Shown in pieces: positions 17,198 to 24,965 of a DNA stretch of 64,000 nt (position 1 is the stretch's first letter; every line of letters starts with the position of its first letter). A program made the translations under genes and the position numbers. The stretch covers positions 186,001 to 250,000 of the forward strand of contig NZ_JBHUOV010000015.1 in the NCBI RefSeq assembly GCF_042686125.1, written 5' to 3'. Source of the stretch: Oceanihabitans iliipiscarium. Lineage in GTDB: Bacteria > Bacteroidota > Bacteroidia > Flavobacteriales > Flavobacteriaceae. The notes under the pieces were generated by a model, which was given only the letters and a program-made list of their open reading frames with translations, was not told the DNA's origin and did no database searches.

Positions 17198-17868
17198 TAT
17201 ATAAAATAAGCAATCGCTATTGCAGAAGTAATAATTAAAAGCTTTGTAATATTGAATTTATGACCTTCACTACTTTCAAATAAAATGGTTGTCGAGATAT
17301 GTAAAAAGATACCAATCACTAAAGCAGAAATTTCAAAATAATATTCTTCTATAAATCCAAACTCTTGCGATAATATAACACCAAGAGGTGTCATTAATGC
17401 AAATAGAATTAAAAAGAAAGCAATCTTTATCTTAGGTAATTCTGAAGCTAAAAAGTAAGTCGATAGTATAATAGCAACCGGAAGTTTATGAATAATAATA
17501 CCATAAATTAAATTCTCATGAGTGTGCATAGGAATACCTTCTAGCACACTATGAATACTTAAACTTACAAACAACAACCAAGGAAAAATACTAGAACTTT
17601 TATCAATATGCACATGACCATGCTCTGCACCTTTAGAAAAGAATTCTAGAATAATTTGAAGAAGAATTCCTATCATAATAAACAAGCCTATAGACTTGTT
17701 TTTACTCTGGTAAACCTCAGGTAAAAAACTAAAAACTGTTATAGAAAGAAGGAAAGCACCACTAAACGCTAAAAGTAATTTTAAATTTTTGCGTTGCGAA
17801 GGTTTTAGAATCACGACAATTAAAAAGCCGAGAAGCACACTTAATATGGGAAGAATAATATTATGCAT
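17197..17868 (-). CDS. ZIP-family divalent metal (zinc) transporter
   Basis: The 223-residue protein has about eight hydrophobic segments. It carries the ZIP signature in transmembrane segment 4 (SIHSVLEGIPMH: HS-x-x-EG) and a second metal-site helix (IIHKLPVAIILS). The short cytosolic histidine loop KGAEHGHVHID also fits metal transport. ZIP proteins move zinc or other divalent cations into the cytoplasm. It starts 4 bp after the methyltransferase gene and shares one base with the DUF4268 gene. Confidence 0.88.
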   Translation of the reverse strand: MHNIILPILSVLLGFLIVVILKPSQRKNLKLLLAFSGAFLLSITVFSFLPEVYQSKNKSIGLFIMIGILLQIILEFFSKGAEHGHVHIDKSSSIFPWLLFVSLSIHSVLEGIPMHTHENLIYGIIIHKLPVAIILSTYFLASELPKIKIAFFLILFALMTPLGVILSQEFGFIEEYYFEISALVIGIFLHISTTILFESSEGHKFNITKLLIITSAIAIAYFI

Positions 17869-17872
17869 TACA

Positions 17873-18604
17873 TTATTTAAAAATCATAATTAAACGTTCG
17901 CTCTGTTTGTGATCAAACTTACGTAATTTATAATCACCAAAAACATCTAATAAATAAACACCTGCTTGTTCAAATAAGGCTTCAAAATCTGCTAACTTAA
18001 ATCCGCGAACGCGCTCTTGATAGTTGTAATTTTCACCATCAGCTGTAAAAGAAATATCTTTAATAATGTATCCATTTTCATAGCGACGTTTTAATGCAAA
18101 ATCAATACCATCAACTGTTTTTGTGTCTTCAGCTACCAAATGATCAATCACAAATTCACTATTCATAAAATCAATAACACCAAAACCAAAGGGATTTAAA
18201 TTGGCTTTAATAGCTTTAATTGTATTTAAGTTGTCTGCTTCATGATCAAAGTAACCAAAACTGGTAAACAAATTAAAAACCGCATCAAATTGTTTTGGGT
18301 AAGGTTTACTCATATCATGCACCTTAAAATGCAAGCTATCGTTTTCATATTGCTTGGCATGTGCAATACTATTTGCCGACAAATCTACTCCTGTAACATC
18401 ATAACCAAGCCTGTTTAAATACACAGAATGCCTTCCTTTTCCACAAGCTAAATCCAGTATTTCTCCACCTTCTGGCACATTTAAATATTGCGTAAGGTTG
18501 TCCATAAACTGCTGCGCTTCAGCATAATCTCTGTCTTTGTAAAGCACATGATAAAATGGCGAATCAAACCAAGATGCAAACCATGCTGTAGAGTGTGTAG
18601 TCAT
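17873..18604 (-). CDS. Class I SAM-dependent methyltransferase
   Basis: The 243-residue protein has SAM motif I GGEILDLACGKGRHSVYL (about residues 44-61), followed by an acidic motif II residue in DVTGVDLS and the motif IV FDAVFNLFTSFGYF. The N-terminal WFASWFDSPFYHVLYKDRD block is typical of a small family of Bacteroidota methyltransferases near the ubiE/tehB group. The substrate is unknown. It heads the operon with the ZIP transporter and DUF4268 genes; its leader contains a conspicuous two-hairpin element. Confidence 0.88.
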   Translation of the reverse strand: MTTHSTAWFASWFDSPFYHVLYKDRDYAEAQQFMDNLTQYLNVPEGGEILDLACGKGRHSVYLNRLGYDVTGVDLSANSIAHAKQYENDSLHFKVHDMSKPYPKQFDAVFNLFTSFGYFDHEADNLNTIKAIKANLNPFGFGVIDFMNSEFVIDHLVAEDTKTVDGIDFALKRRYENGYIIKDISFTADGENYNYQERVRGFKLADFEALFEQAGVYLLDVFGDYKLRKFDHKQSERLIMIFK

Positions 18605-18619
18605 ATATTTTTTTGGAGG

Positions 18620-18720
18620 TTTCCCAACTTAGCTATGGCTAAGTTGCGTCAGGCTTTTCGCTATATCTTTTTATACTAAATTGTATTCAGCATAAAAAGG
18701 ATGTCGCTACAATCCTTAAC
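18620..18720 (-). other. Two-hairpin intergenic element upstream of the methyltransferase gene
   Basis: A 9-bp perfect stem (18625-18633 with 18638-18646, core AACTTAGC/GCTAAGTT, 4-base loop) and a second stem (18697-18702 with 18712-18717, AAGGAT/ATCCTT, loop GTCGCTACA) lie in the transcribed leader of the methyltransferase. The phrase TGTAGCGACATCC and the TATAGCG...AAGCCTG linker resemble intergenic repeat elements I remember from Flavobacteriaceae genomes. A known family name cannot be assigned from sequence alone. Confidence 0.5.
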
Positions 18721-18760
18721 CTAAATTTCAATAAACATTAAGTTTACCGCAAAATTAAGT

Positions 18761-18768
18761 TATTTTTG
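18761..18768 (+). promoter_or_regulatory. Candidate -7 promoter element of the THUMP methyltransferase gene
   Basis: TATTTTTG fits the Bacteroidota -7 consensus TAnnTTTG and lies 11 bp before the ATG at 18780. No clean TTTG was found at the usual 19-bp distance upstream, so support is partial. Confidence 0.4.
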
Positions 18769-18779
18769 CAATCTATTAT

Positions 18780-19955
18780 ATGCAATTCATGGAGAATAAT
18801 TTTAAAATGCTAGCCAAAACCTTATTTGGGTTTGAAGATTTACTAGCAAATGAGCTTGTACAGCTTGGTGCTCAAGAGGTAAAAAAAGGAGTAAGAAATG
18901 TCACTTTTGTTGGTGATAAAGGCTTTATGTATAAAGCTAATTTAGCCTTACGTACAGCTATAAAAATTTTAAAACCCATTAAAACCTTTCGCATTGTAAG
19001 TGAAGAAGATTTGTATAAGCAAGTCTATAAAATGGATTGGGATCAATACCTAAAACCTTCAGGTTCTTTAGCTATTGACGCAACTGTACATTCTAAACAA
19101 TTTACTCATTCTAAATATATTGCCTTAAAAACTAAAGATGCTATAGTTGATAAATTTAGAGATACTACAGGCGAACGTCCTAATGTAGATTTACGTTTTC
19201 CAGATTTAAAAGTAAATGTGCATATCGATAGGCAAATGTGTACGATTTCTTTAGATACTTCTGGTGAGTCTTTACACAGACGTGGTTATAAAACCGCGAC
19301 AAATATAGCACCAATAAACGAAGTGTTGGCTGCAGGACTGATTATGCTTTCAGGTTGGGATGGACAAACAGATTTTATGGATCCAATGTGTGGTTCAGGA
19401 ACAATGCTTGCCGAAGCTGCTATGATAGCCTGTAATATTCCGCCTAACTTAATGCGAAAAGAATTTGGATTTGAGCGTTGGCAAGATTGGGATGTGGACT
19501 TATTTGAAAAGATAGAGGAGTCTTTATTAAATAAAACCAGAGATTTTCACCATAAATTATTAGGTTTCGATAAGTCGCCTAGTGCAGTCGCTAAAGCTAA
19601 AGAGAATCTTAAAAATGCACACCTTGATGAGTTTGCAACCATAAAACATGAAGATTTTTTTAAAACTCAAAAAGGTGGTCAAGAGAAATTACACATGGTT
19701 TTTAATCCACCTTACGGTGAACGCCTAGAAAATTTAGATGTAGAAGATTTTTATAGTAAAATAGGAGATACCCTAAAACAAGGCTATCCAGGAACAGATG
19801 CTTGGTTAATAACATCTAATCTTGAAGCTTTAAAATATGTAGGCTTACGTCCTTCAAGAAAAATAAAAGTATTTAACGCCAAATTAGAAGCACGTTTAGT
19901 AAAGTACGAAATGTATGAAGGGAGTAAGAAAGGAAAATACATGAAAAACGATTAG
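18780..19955 (+). CDS. THUMP-domain class I 23S rRNA (guanine-N2) methyltransferase, RlmL-N-like
   Basis: The 391-residue protein combines an N-terminal ferredoxin-like/THUMP region (about 1-160; HSKYIALKTKDAIVDKFRD) with a UPF0020-type methyltransferase. SAM motif I is DFMDPMCGSGTMLAEAA, and the catalytic motif NPPYGERL is an N/D-PP-Y/F amino-methyltransferase signature. This matches the N-terminal half of E. coli RlmL, which makes m2G2445 in 23S rRNA; Bacteroidota have this half as a single protein. An alternative ATG lies three codons downstream (18789). It ends one base before the convergent lipoprotein gene. Confidence 0.88.
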   Translation: MQFMENNFKMLAKTLFGFEDLLANELVQLGAQEVKKGVRNVTFVGDKGFMYKANLALRTAIKILKPIKTFRIVSEEDLYKQVYKMDWDQYLKPSGSLAIDATVHSKQFTHSKYIALKTKDAIVDKFRDTTGERPNVDLRFPDLKVNVHIDRQMCTISLDTSGESLHRRGYKTATNIAPINEVLAAGLIMLSGWDGQTDFMDPMCGSGTMLAEAAMIACNIPPNLMRKEFGFERWQDWDVDLFEKIEESLLNKTRDFHHKLLGFDKSPSAVAKAKENLKNAHLDEFATIKHEDFFKTQKGGQEKLHMVFNPPYGERLENLDVEDFYSKIGDTLKQGYPGTDAWLITSNLEALKYVGLRPSRKIKVFNAKLEARLVKYEMYEGSKKGKYMKND

Positions 19956-19956
19956 T

Positions 19957-20496
19957 TTACTTTTGTACTTCAGGAAACTCGAGAAATAACTCCTCAATTA
20001 AAGGTTTAATGTAATGTTGTAATCTCTTTTTGGATTTATTGAGTTCACAGGGAATCGTTGCTTGCCAAATCACTTGATTTTTATTTATGTCTGAGACATA
20101 AACAATTAATGTTTCACGTGTATATATGACATTGTTTATAGTACAGGTTTCCCAATACCCAAGTTTTTCTTGAACTTCACAATTTCTTACCATGACTTCT
20201 TCTTCAGTAATAGCAATTTTAAAACCTGCTTGCAATTGTGGTTGTAGCACATTGGTTTTGTAGCCTAAGACTTCCATATTGTTTTCAACTTCTAAACCAA
20301 TCAATTCACGAACATAAGTATTGTCTAGTTCTGGATGCTTCGTATTGTTTATATTGAAATCTTCTACACATAATACAAAAGTATCATAGTAGTTGAAATC
20401 TATAGTTTCATCATATTCTGATATAATAGCATTTGGCGCAGCACAACCTAATACTAGTAGTGTTGCAATAAGGCTGAATGATTTAAAAGTTTTCAT
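19957..20496 (-). CDS. DUF4136-like lipoprotein
   Basis: The 179-residue protein has a lipoprotein signal (LLVLGCAAP; lipidated Cys18). The mature part, EYDETIDFNYYDTF and onward, resembles DUF4136, a family of envelope lipoproteins in which a conserved 'D-F-x-x-Y-x-T-F' segment opens the domain. Function is unknown. It is single, convergent with the rRNA methyltransferase, and the region upstream (20497-20579) separates it from the DinB gene transcribed the same way. Confidence 0.7.
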   Translation of the reverse strand: MKTFKSFSLIATLLVLGCAAPNAIISEYDETIDFNYYDTFVLCVEDFNINNTKHPELDNTYVRELIGLEVENNMEVLGYKTNVLQPQLQAGFKIAITEEEVMVRNCEVQEKLGYWETCTINNVIYTRETLIVYVSDINKNQVIWQATIPCELNKSKKRLQHYIKPLIEELFLEFPEVQK

Positions 20497-20579
20497 GGTA
20501 ATGCATTTAAACCACGAAGATCATTAAATAAAAGAAACATTACTATGATATTTGTCAGCTTTAGAGAGATAAAGCACTA

Positions 20580-21107
20580 TTAATACTTCTCTTGCAAAAT
20601 TTTAGTGTGATGTTCGACATGGTAAGCGGTCCACATTATAATCTCACGAACAGGCATTTTTCCCATTAAAGGATGCGGTAATATATAAGTATCAAGTTGT
20701 TGGTCTGACCAACGTTTTAAAGTTTTGTATTGAAGTTTTTTGTTTTCCACCTGAAGTCTATTGAGGATATAACTTTTCTCTTTTAAAGTAGGGACTTTCA
20801 TATTTTGAGAACCTTTAAATGTTTTTCCTTGCGCATCTTTTAATCGCTCTTGATAGCGTTTTACAACACTGTCATAATTTCTAAGTTCTCGATTAACTTT
20901 ACCAAATTTATATCTTAAAATAAATTTAGGCATGCTTAGTGCATCATTTAAAGGCTTAATACTTTGTAGTAAATGTAAGGCTTGCTGACCAGTAGTCCAT
21001 TTGCCTTCAGGACCTTCTTGCCACTTATCGTTGTCATGGTTAGCTAACCAATTGATAAGTGTTTTGTGTTTTTCTTCAAGTTTAAGAGCAATGTCTTCTT
21101 TGTGCAT
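20580..21107 (-). CDS. DinB-family protein
   Basis: The 175-residue protein has a four-helix DinB/YfiT-like pattern: an N-terminal WLANHDNDKWQEGPEGKWTTGQQALHLLQS and a C-terminal MWTAYHVEHHTKIL supplying histidines. His47 (HLLQS) and the HVEHH cluster are the likely metal ligands. Some members act as thiol-dependent transferases; this one has no assigned substrate. Its first base overlaps the last base of the DUF6048 gene, so it closes the rlmD-DUF6452-DUF6048-dinB operon. Confidence 0.82.
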   Translation of the reverse strand: MHKEDIALKLEEKHKTLINWLANHDNDKWQEGPEGKWTTGQQALHLLQSIKPLNDALSMPKFILRYKFGKVNRELRNYDSVVKRYQERLKDAQGKTFKGSQNMKVPTLKEKSYILNRLQVENKKLQYKTLKRWSDQQLDTYILPHPLMGKMPVREIIMWTAYHVEHHTKILQEKY

Positions 21108-21838
21108 TATTTATCCTTTTTAAATAAAGGAATAAGGTAAGAAATATTATAGCCATAGCCAACACCAAAACGACCACTATCATAAGTTCTATTAAATCCA
21201 GGGACATAAAGATTTTCAAAATTATCTGGTTGATCTTGATTGATCATGCTTTTTAATTGCGCATTAATTCCTACAAACAAGTTGGGTAATACTTCGGCCT
21301 TAATACCAATAATGAGTTCTGCCCAAAGTGCAGATAAACCACTAAATTTTTGTGCATCGTTTGAAGAAAATTGTGGTTCCCAATATTGATTTTGGGAATA
21401 AACAGTAAAGTTGTTTCGGGTTTGACTAAATGTACTAGCTCCAATACGTAAACCACCATAAATCATATTATGCATGCCATACCAATTCACATAAGCGTTA
21501 TAATCTACTCCAGCTTTAAAGTATGTTCCAGAAGCTGTACTGCTTAAATAGTCATTGCTTAATGTTCTTTCTTCTGTCCCTAATTCACCAGCGATATACC
21601 ATTTTTTAGTCAGTCTAAAATCAGCCATAATTTCAAAGCCTTTATAATCATCGTCTAAAGCAGTTCTAACTAATTTGCTTAAGTCACCACCAATACGAAG
21701 TCCATATTTTTGCTCGTGCTTAATTGAGTCTTTTTTGGCTTTAGCAATACTATCGTTTTGTGCATGAACAGATCCACAAAACAAAATGAAAAAAGCAAAA
21801 AGCTTAGTGATATAGGTTGAAGTGTGCTTCAGTTTCAT
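21107..21838 (-). CDS. DUF6048 family outer-membrane-like protein
   Basis: The 243-residue protein has a signal peptide (about 1-26, ending SVHAQ). It then has alternating hydrophobic stretches ending in aromatic residues (GLRIGGDLSKLVRTAL, WYIAGELGTEE, and a C-terminal GRFGVGYGYNISYLIPL) expected for an 8-10-strand outer-membrane beta-barrel. It matches the Bacteroidota family DUF6048, which in this lineage sits beside DUF6452 and rlmD. It overlaps the DUF6452 gene by 35 bp, suggesting coupled translation. Function unknown. Confidence 0.78.
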   Translation of the reverse strand: MKLKHTSTYITKLFAFFILFCGSVHAQNDSIAKAKKDSIKHEQKYGLRIGGDLSKLVRTALDDDYKGFEIMADFRLTKKWYIAGELGTEERTLSNDYLSSTASGTYFKAGVDYNAYVNWYGMHNMIYGGLRIGASTFSQTRNNFTVYSQNQYWEPQFSSNDAQKFSGLSALWAELIIGIKAEVLPNLFVGINAQLKSMINQDQPDNFENLYVPGFNRTYDSGRFGVGYGYNISYLIPLFKKDK

Positions 21839-22334
21839 TAGTTATTGGGTCGTTATCTGTTGTTGTTTGTATAAAATCTATCCATTTATCTCCATCATCT
21901 TCTATTGCTATAGTCACGTTTTCAAAAACAGTTTTATAGCCACAAGCACGTGATACATAAACTTCTTTTACTGCATAAGATATAGTAATTATATCTTCAT
22001 TACCAGTTATAAAATCATCGGTTTCATCATCAGGCGTACCGTTATCATCTATTTCATAATCGTTATGAAGTTTAAATTGTGTTTGGTTTTCTGTTGTTTT
22101 TAATGGTAATAAGACTTCATTTGTTCTAATGACATTATAATCATCTAAAGGGTTATCATTTCCAACACCTTGAGCGCGAAAATTAAATACATTCTTTCTA
22201 CTATCTTGATTGTTATTGTTATAAAATGCAATATATAAGCGTGCAGTCGTCGAAGTATCTTCAGAACAAATGTCATCTTTTTCGCAGTTGGTTAATGCAA
22301 GACAGAGTAGAAGTAAGATTATTATTTTTTTCAT
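21804..22334 (-). CDS. DUF6452 family lipoprotein
   Basis: I choose the ATG at 22334 (176 residues) because it starts the lipoprotein signal MKKIIILLLLCLALTNCEKDD, quoted here as ending LALTNC; an in-frame GTG at 22352 overlapping the rlmD stop is the alternative. The mature part contains TTARLYIAFYNNNN and an acidic DDNGTPDDETDD loop. The family is known only as the partner of DUF6048 in Flavobacteriia. The pair probably forms an envelope lipoprotein/barrel set; that is inference from the coupled gene overlap. Confidence 0.78.
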   Translation of the reverse strand: MKKIIILLLLCLALTNCEKDDICSEDTSTTARLYIAFYNNNNQDSRKNVFNFRAQGVGNDNPLDDYNVIRTNEVLLPLKTTENQTQFKLHNDYEIDDNGTPDDETDDFITGNEDIITISYAVKEVYVSRACGYKTVFENVTIAIEDDGDKWIDFIQTTTDNDPITNETEAHFNLYH

Positions 22335-22351
22335 TACACTATTATTAGTCA

Positions 22352-23761
22352 CTATCGTTTCTCCAAAAGTACAACATTTTCAACATGGAACGTTTGCGGA
22401 AACATATCAACAGGTTGCATTTTGGTGACTTTGTACCACTCATTCATTAACGCTAAATCTCTAGCTTGTGTTGCACTATTGCAACTTACATAAACTATTT
22501 TATTTGGCGCAATGTTTAATATTTGATTAACAACATCTTTATGCATGCCATCACGAGGTGGATCAGTAATAATAACATCTGGATGACCATGAGTTTTTAT
22601 AAATGTATCATTAAACACATGTTTCATGTCACCTACATAAAAATCAGCGTTGTCTATTTTATTTAATTTTGCATTTTCTTTGGCAGCTAAAATAGCATCA
22701 GGAACAGCTTCAACACCAATTACTTTTTTGGCTTGTTTAGCTACAAACTGAGCAATGGTTCCTGTGCCTGTATATAAATCATAGACTAATTCATTTCCTG
22801 TTAATCCAGCAAAGTCACGAGTTATCTTATAAAGCTCATAGGCTTGTTTGGAGTTGGTTTGATAAAAAGATTTGGCATTAATCTTAAACTGTAAACCTTC
22901 CATTTCTTCAAAAATATGATCATCGCCTTTAAAGCAGATAACGTCTTGATCATAAATTGTATCATTTGCTTTTTCATTGATAATGTATTGCAAAGAACTA
23001 ATCTGTGGAAATTCTTCAGCAAGAAAATTTAATAACAACTCACGTTTGATTTTATCGTCTTTAAAAAATTGAACAACAACCATAATTGCACCTGTAGATG
23101 ATGTGCGTATCATTAAGGTGCGTAATAATCCAGTCTGGTTTCTTGTGTTAAAGAAATCCATGTTATGTGTTAAAGCAAACATTTTAACAGTATTTCTAAT
23201 GGCATTAGAAGGATCAGCTTGTAAGTGGCATTTTTTAATATCAAGAATTTTGTCCCACATACCAGGAATATGAAATCCTAAGGCATTTTTATCTCCTAAA
23301 TCTTCTGTAGATTGAATTTCTTCTAAAGTTAGCCAACGACTATCGCTAAAAGAAAATTCCATTTTGTTTCTGTAGAAATACTGCTCAGCAGAACCAAGAA
23401 TTGGTGTCACATCTGGTAAATCGATATGACCAATTCTCATCAAGTTATTAACGACTTCCTTTTGTTTGTAAAACAATTGATGCTCATAAGCCATGTCTTG
23501 CCATTTACATCCACCACAAGTCCCAAAGTGCTCACAAGCAGGAGTTGTGCGCTTATCAGATAATTTATGAAATACAGTCGCCTTACCTTCGTAATAAGCT
23601 TTTCGCTTTTTGAATGTTTGCACATCTACAACATCACCAGGTACTGCGTTTGGTAAGAATACTACTTTTCCATCAGGTGCTTTGGCAATCGTTTTACCCT
23701 TTGCTCCAGCATCTATAACTTCAAGGTTAGTAAATACTTGTTTTTTGTTTCGTCTTGACAT
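22352..23761 (-). CDS. rlmD: 23S rRNA (uracil-1939-C5)-methyltransferase
   Basis: The 469-residue protein has an N-terminal TRAM domain (about 8-65). It has iron-sulfur cysteines Cys76, Cys82 and Cys85 (CEHFGTCGGCKWQ) with a fourth near Cys178 (KKCHLQ), SAM motif DLYTGTGTIAQF, DPPRDG, and the catalytic Cys in YVSCNSATQARDL. This is the full RumA/RlmD layout. It methylates U1939 of 23S rRNA, or in some bacteria two uridines. It is the first gene of the operon with DUF6452 and DUF6048. Confidence 0.93.
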   Translation of the reverse strand: MSRRNKKQVFTNLEVIDAGAKGKTIAKAPDGKVVFLPNAVPGDVVDVQTFKKRKAYYEGKATVFHKLSDKRTTPACEHFGTCGGCKWQDMAYEHQLFYKQKEVVNNLMRIGHIDLPDVTPILGSAEQYFYRNKMEFSFSDSRWLTLEEIQSTEDLGDKNALGFHIPGMWDKILDIKKCHLQADPSNAIRNTVKMFALTHNMDFFNTRNQTGLLRTLMIRTSSTGAIMVVVQFFKDDKIKRELLLNFLAEEFPQISSLQYIINEKANDTIYDQDVICFKGDDHIFEEMEGLQFKINAKSFYQTNSKQAYELYKITRDFAGLTGNELVYDLYTGTGTIAQFVAKQAKKVIGVEAVPDAILAAKENAKLNKIDNADFYVGDMKHVFNDTFIKTHGHPDVIITDPPRDGMHKDVVNQILNIAPNKIVYVSCNSATQARDLALMNEWYKVTKMQPVDMFPQTFHVENVVLLEKR

Positions 23762-23900
23762 GCTGCAAAAATAATAATAGCAACAAATAAAATGTATGTA
23801 AATTGAATTATCTTTAAAAGATTTTCATTTTCACATAAATAAAATGAACCTTTTTATTTTTTTCACGTCTTTATAGTATCAGAGTTATAAACATGCCTAG

Positions 23901-24455
23901 TTGAAAACGAACAAACAAATAGATGCAGCATTGGTAGAAGCCTACCAGTTAGGAGATAAAGCAGCATTAGCTAAGTTGGTAAAACGATGGCATCTTTTAT
24001 TTTGTAAAAAAGCCCATTGGTTATTGAAAGATGCTGATGCTTCAAAAGATATAGCACAAGAGAGTTGGACAACCATTATGGCTAAAATGGAGACTCTAAA
24101 AGATACTAGTAAATTTGGTTCTTGGGCACTACGTATTGTGTATTCAAAAGCATTAGATGCGCTTAGAAAGATGAATAAAGAGCGAATTAATCAGCAAGAT
24201 TATGCTAAAGATCAGGTTGTATTTGTTGAAGACGATAAAGAAAACCTTCAGCTTAAAAACGCACTTTTAAAAGCCATACGAAGTTTACCAAGTCAGCAAC
24301 AACTCGTCATTAAGCTGTTTTATGTAGAAGACTATTCATTAAAAGAAATAAGTAAAACATTAAATATCTCGGTAGGAACGGTAAAATCAAGACTGTTTCA
24401 CGCTAGAGAAATATTAAAACGAACATTAAAACACACACATTATGAAAACGTATAA
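23901..24455 (+). CDS. ECF RNA polymerase sigma factor (TTG start)
   Basis: The 184-residue protein has sigma region 2 (about 25-95; WLLKDADASKDIAQESWTTI) and sigma region 4 (about 125-180; SLPSQQQLVIKLFYVEDYSL, then GTVKSRLFHARE). A TAG stop directly precedes the TTG at 23901 and no ATG occurs before region 2, so TTG is the only sensible start. It overlaps the next gene (a membrane protein) by 14 bp, as sigma/anti-sigma pairs often do. Target promoters are unknown. Confidence 0.88.
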   Translation: MKTNKQIDAALVEAYQLGDKAALAKLVKRWHLLFCKKAHWLLKDADASKDIAQESWTTIMAKMETLKDTSKFGSWALRIVYSKALDALRKMNKERINQQDYAKDQVVFVEDDKENLQLKNALLKAIRSLPSQQQLVIKLFYVEDYSLKEISKTLNISVGTVKSRLFHAREILKRTLKHTHYENV

Positions 24456-24825
24456 AGAAGACATTGATCAATTAATTAAAGACACATTAACTAAAGAAGA
24501 AGCTAAATTCTATGATGAGTTAGATGAGCAAAACGTTTTAGGGATGATTTTCGGGCTATTCAAAGGAAAAAACAAATGGCTCCTTGTTATGATGAATATT
24601 ATGACTTTAGTTTTTTTCGGTTTATTTATTTATTGCCTAGTACAATTTTTTAATTCAGAAGTGACAAAAGATTTATTAAAATGGGGATTTGGTGGTATTA
24701 TATTTATGCTTGGTGTAAGTATGCTAAAAGTTTTTGCTTGGATGCAAATGGATAAGAACGCCTTACTAAGAGAACTAAAACGATTAGAATTGCAGGTGTC
24801 TTCATTATCTGGAAAAATGTCATGA
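24442..24825 (+). CDS. DUF6768 family membrane protein, possible sigma partner
   Basis: The 127-residue protein has a charged cytosolic N-terminus (MKTYKEDIDQLIKDTLTKEE), two membrane segments (about 46-68 and 78-98) and a C-terminal coiled coil (LLRELKRLELQVSSL). It matches DUF6768. Its 14-bp overlap with the ECF sigma gene suggests it regulates that sigma factor, although it has no recognisable zinc anti-sigma motif. The role is inferred from context. Confidence 0.7.
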   Translation: MKTYKEDIDQLIKDTLTKEEAKFYDELDEQNVLGMIFGLFKGKNKWLLVMMNIMTLVFFGLFIYCLVQFFNSEVTKDLLKWGFGGIIFMLGVSMLKVFAWMQMDKNALLRELKRLELQVSSLSGKMS

Positions 24826-24895
24826 ATTAGATTTTAATACACAATTATTATTTTGTAATTTGCAAGCTCTAGGGATGATTTCTCTCCCACGCTGC

Positions 24896-24916
24896 TTTTT
24901 CAGTCTCTCTGAAAGA
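24896..24916 (+). other. Hairpin in the leader of rocD
   Basis: TTTCAG (24898-24903) pairs with CTGAAA (24909-24914) around a TCTCT loop, extendable by two pairs to 24896-24916. It lies 50 bp before the rocD ATG and has no T-tract, so it is not a terminator. Possible mRNA leader structure; function unknown. Confidence 0.35.
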
Positions 24917-24965
24917 ATAAAGGTACAGAAGGAATGGTTATTTTATCAATTTAAAATTTTTAAAA

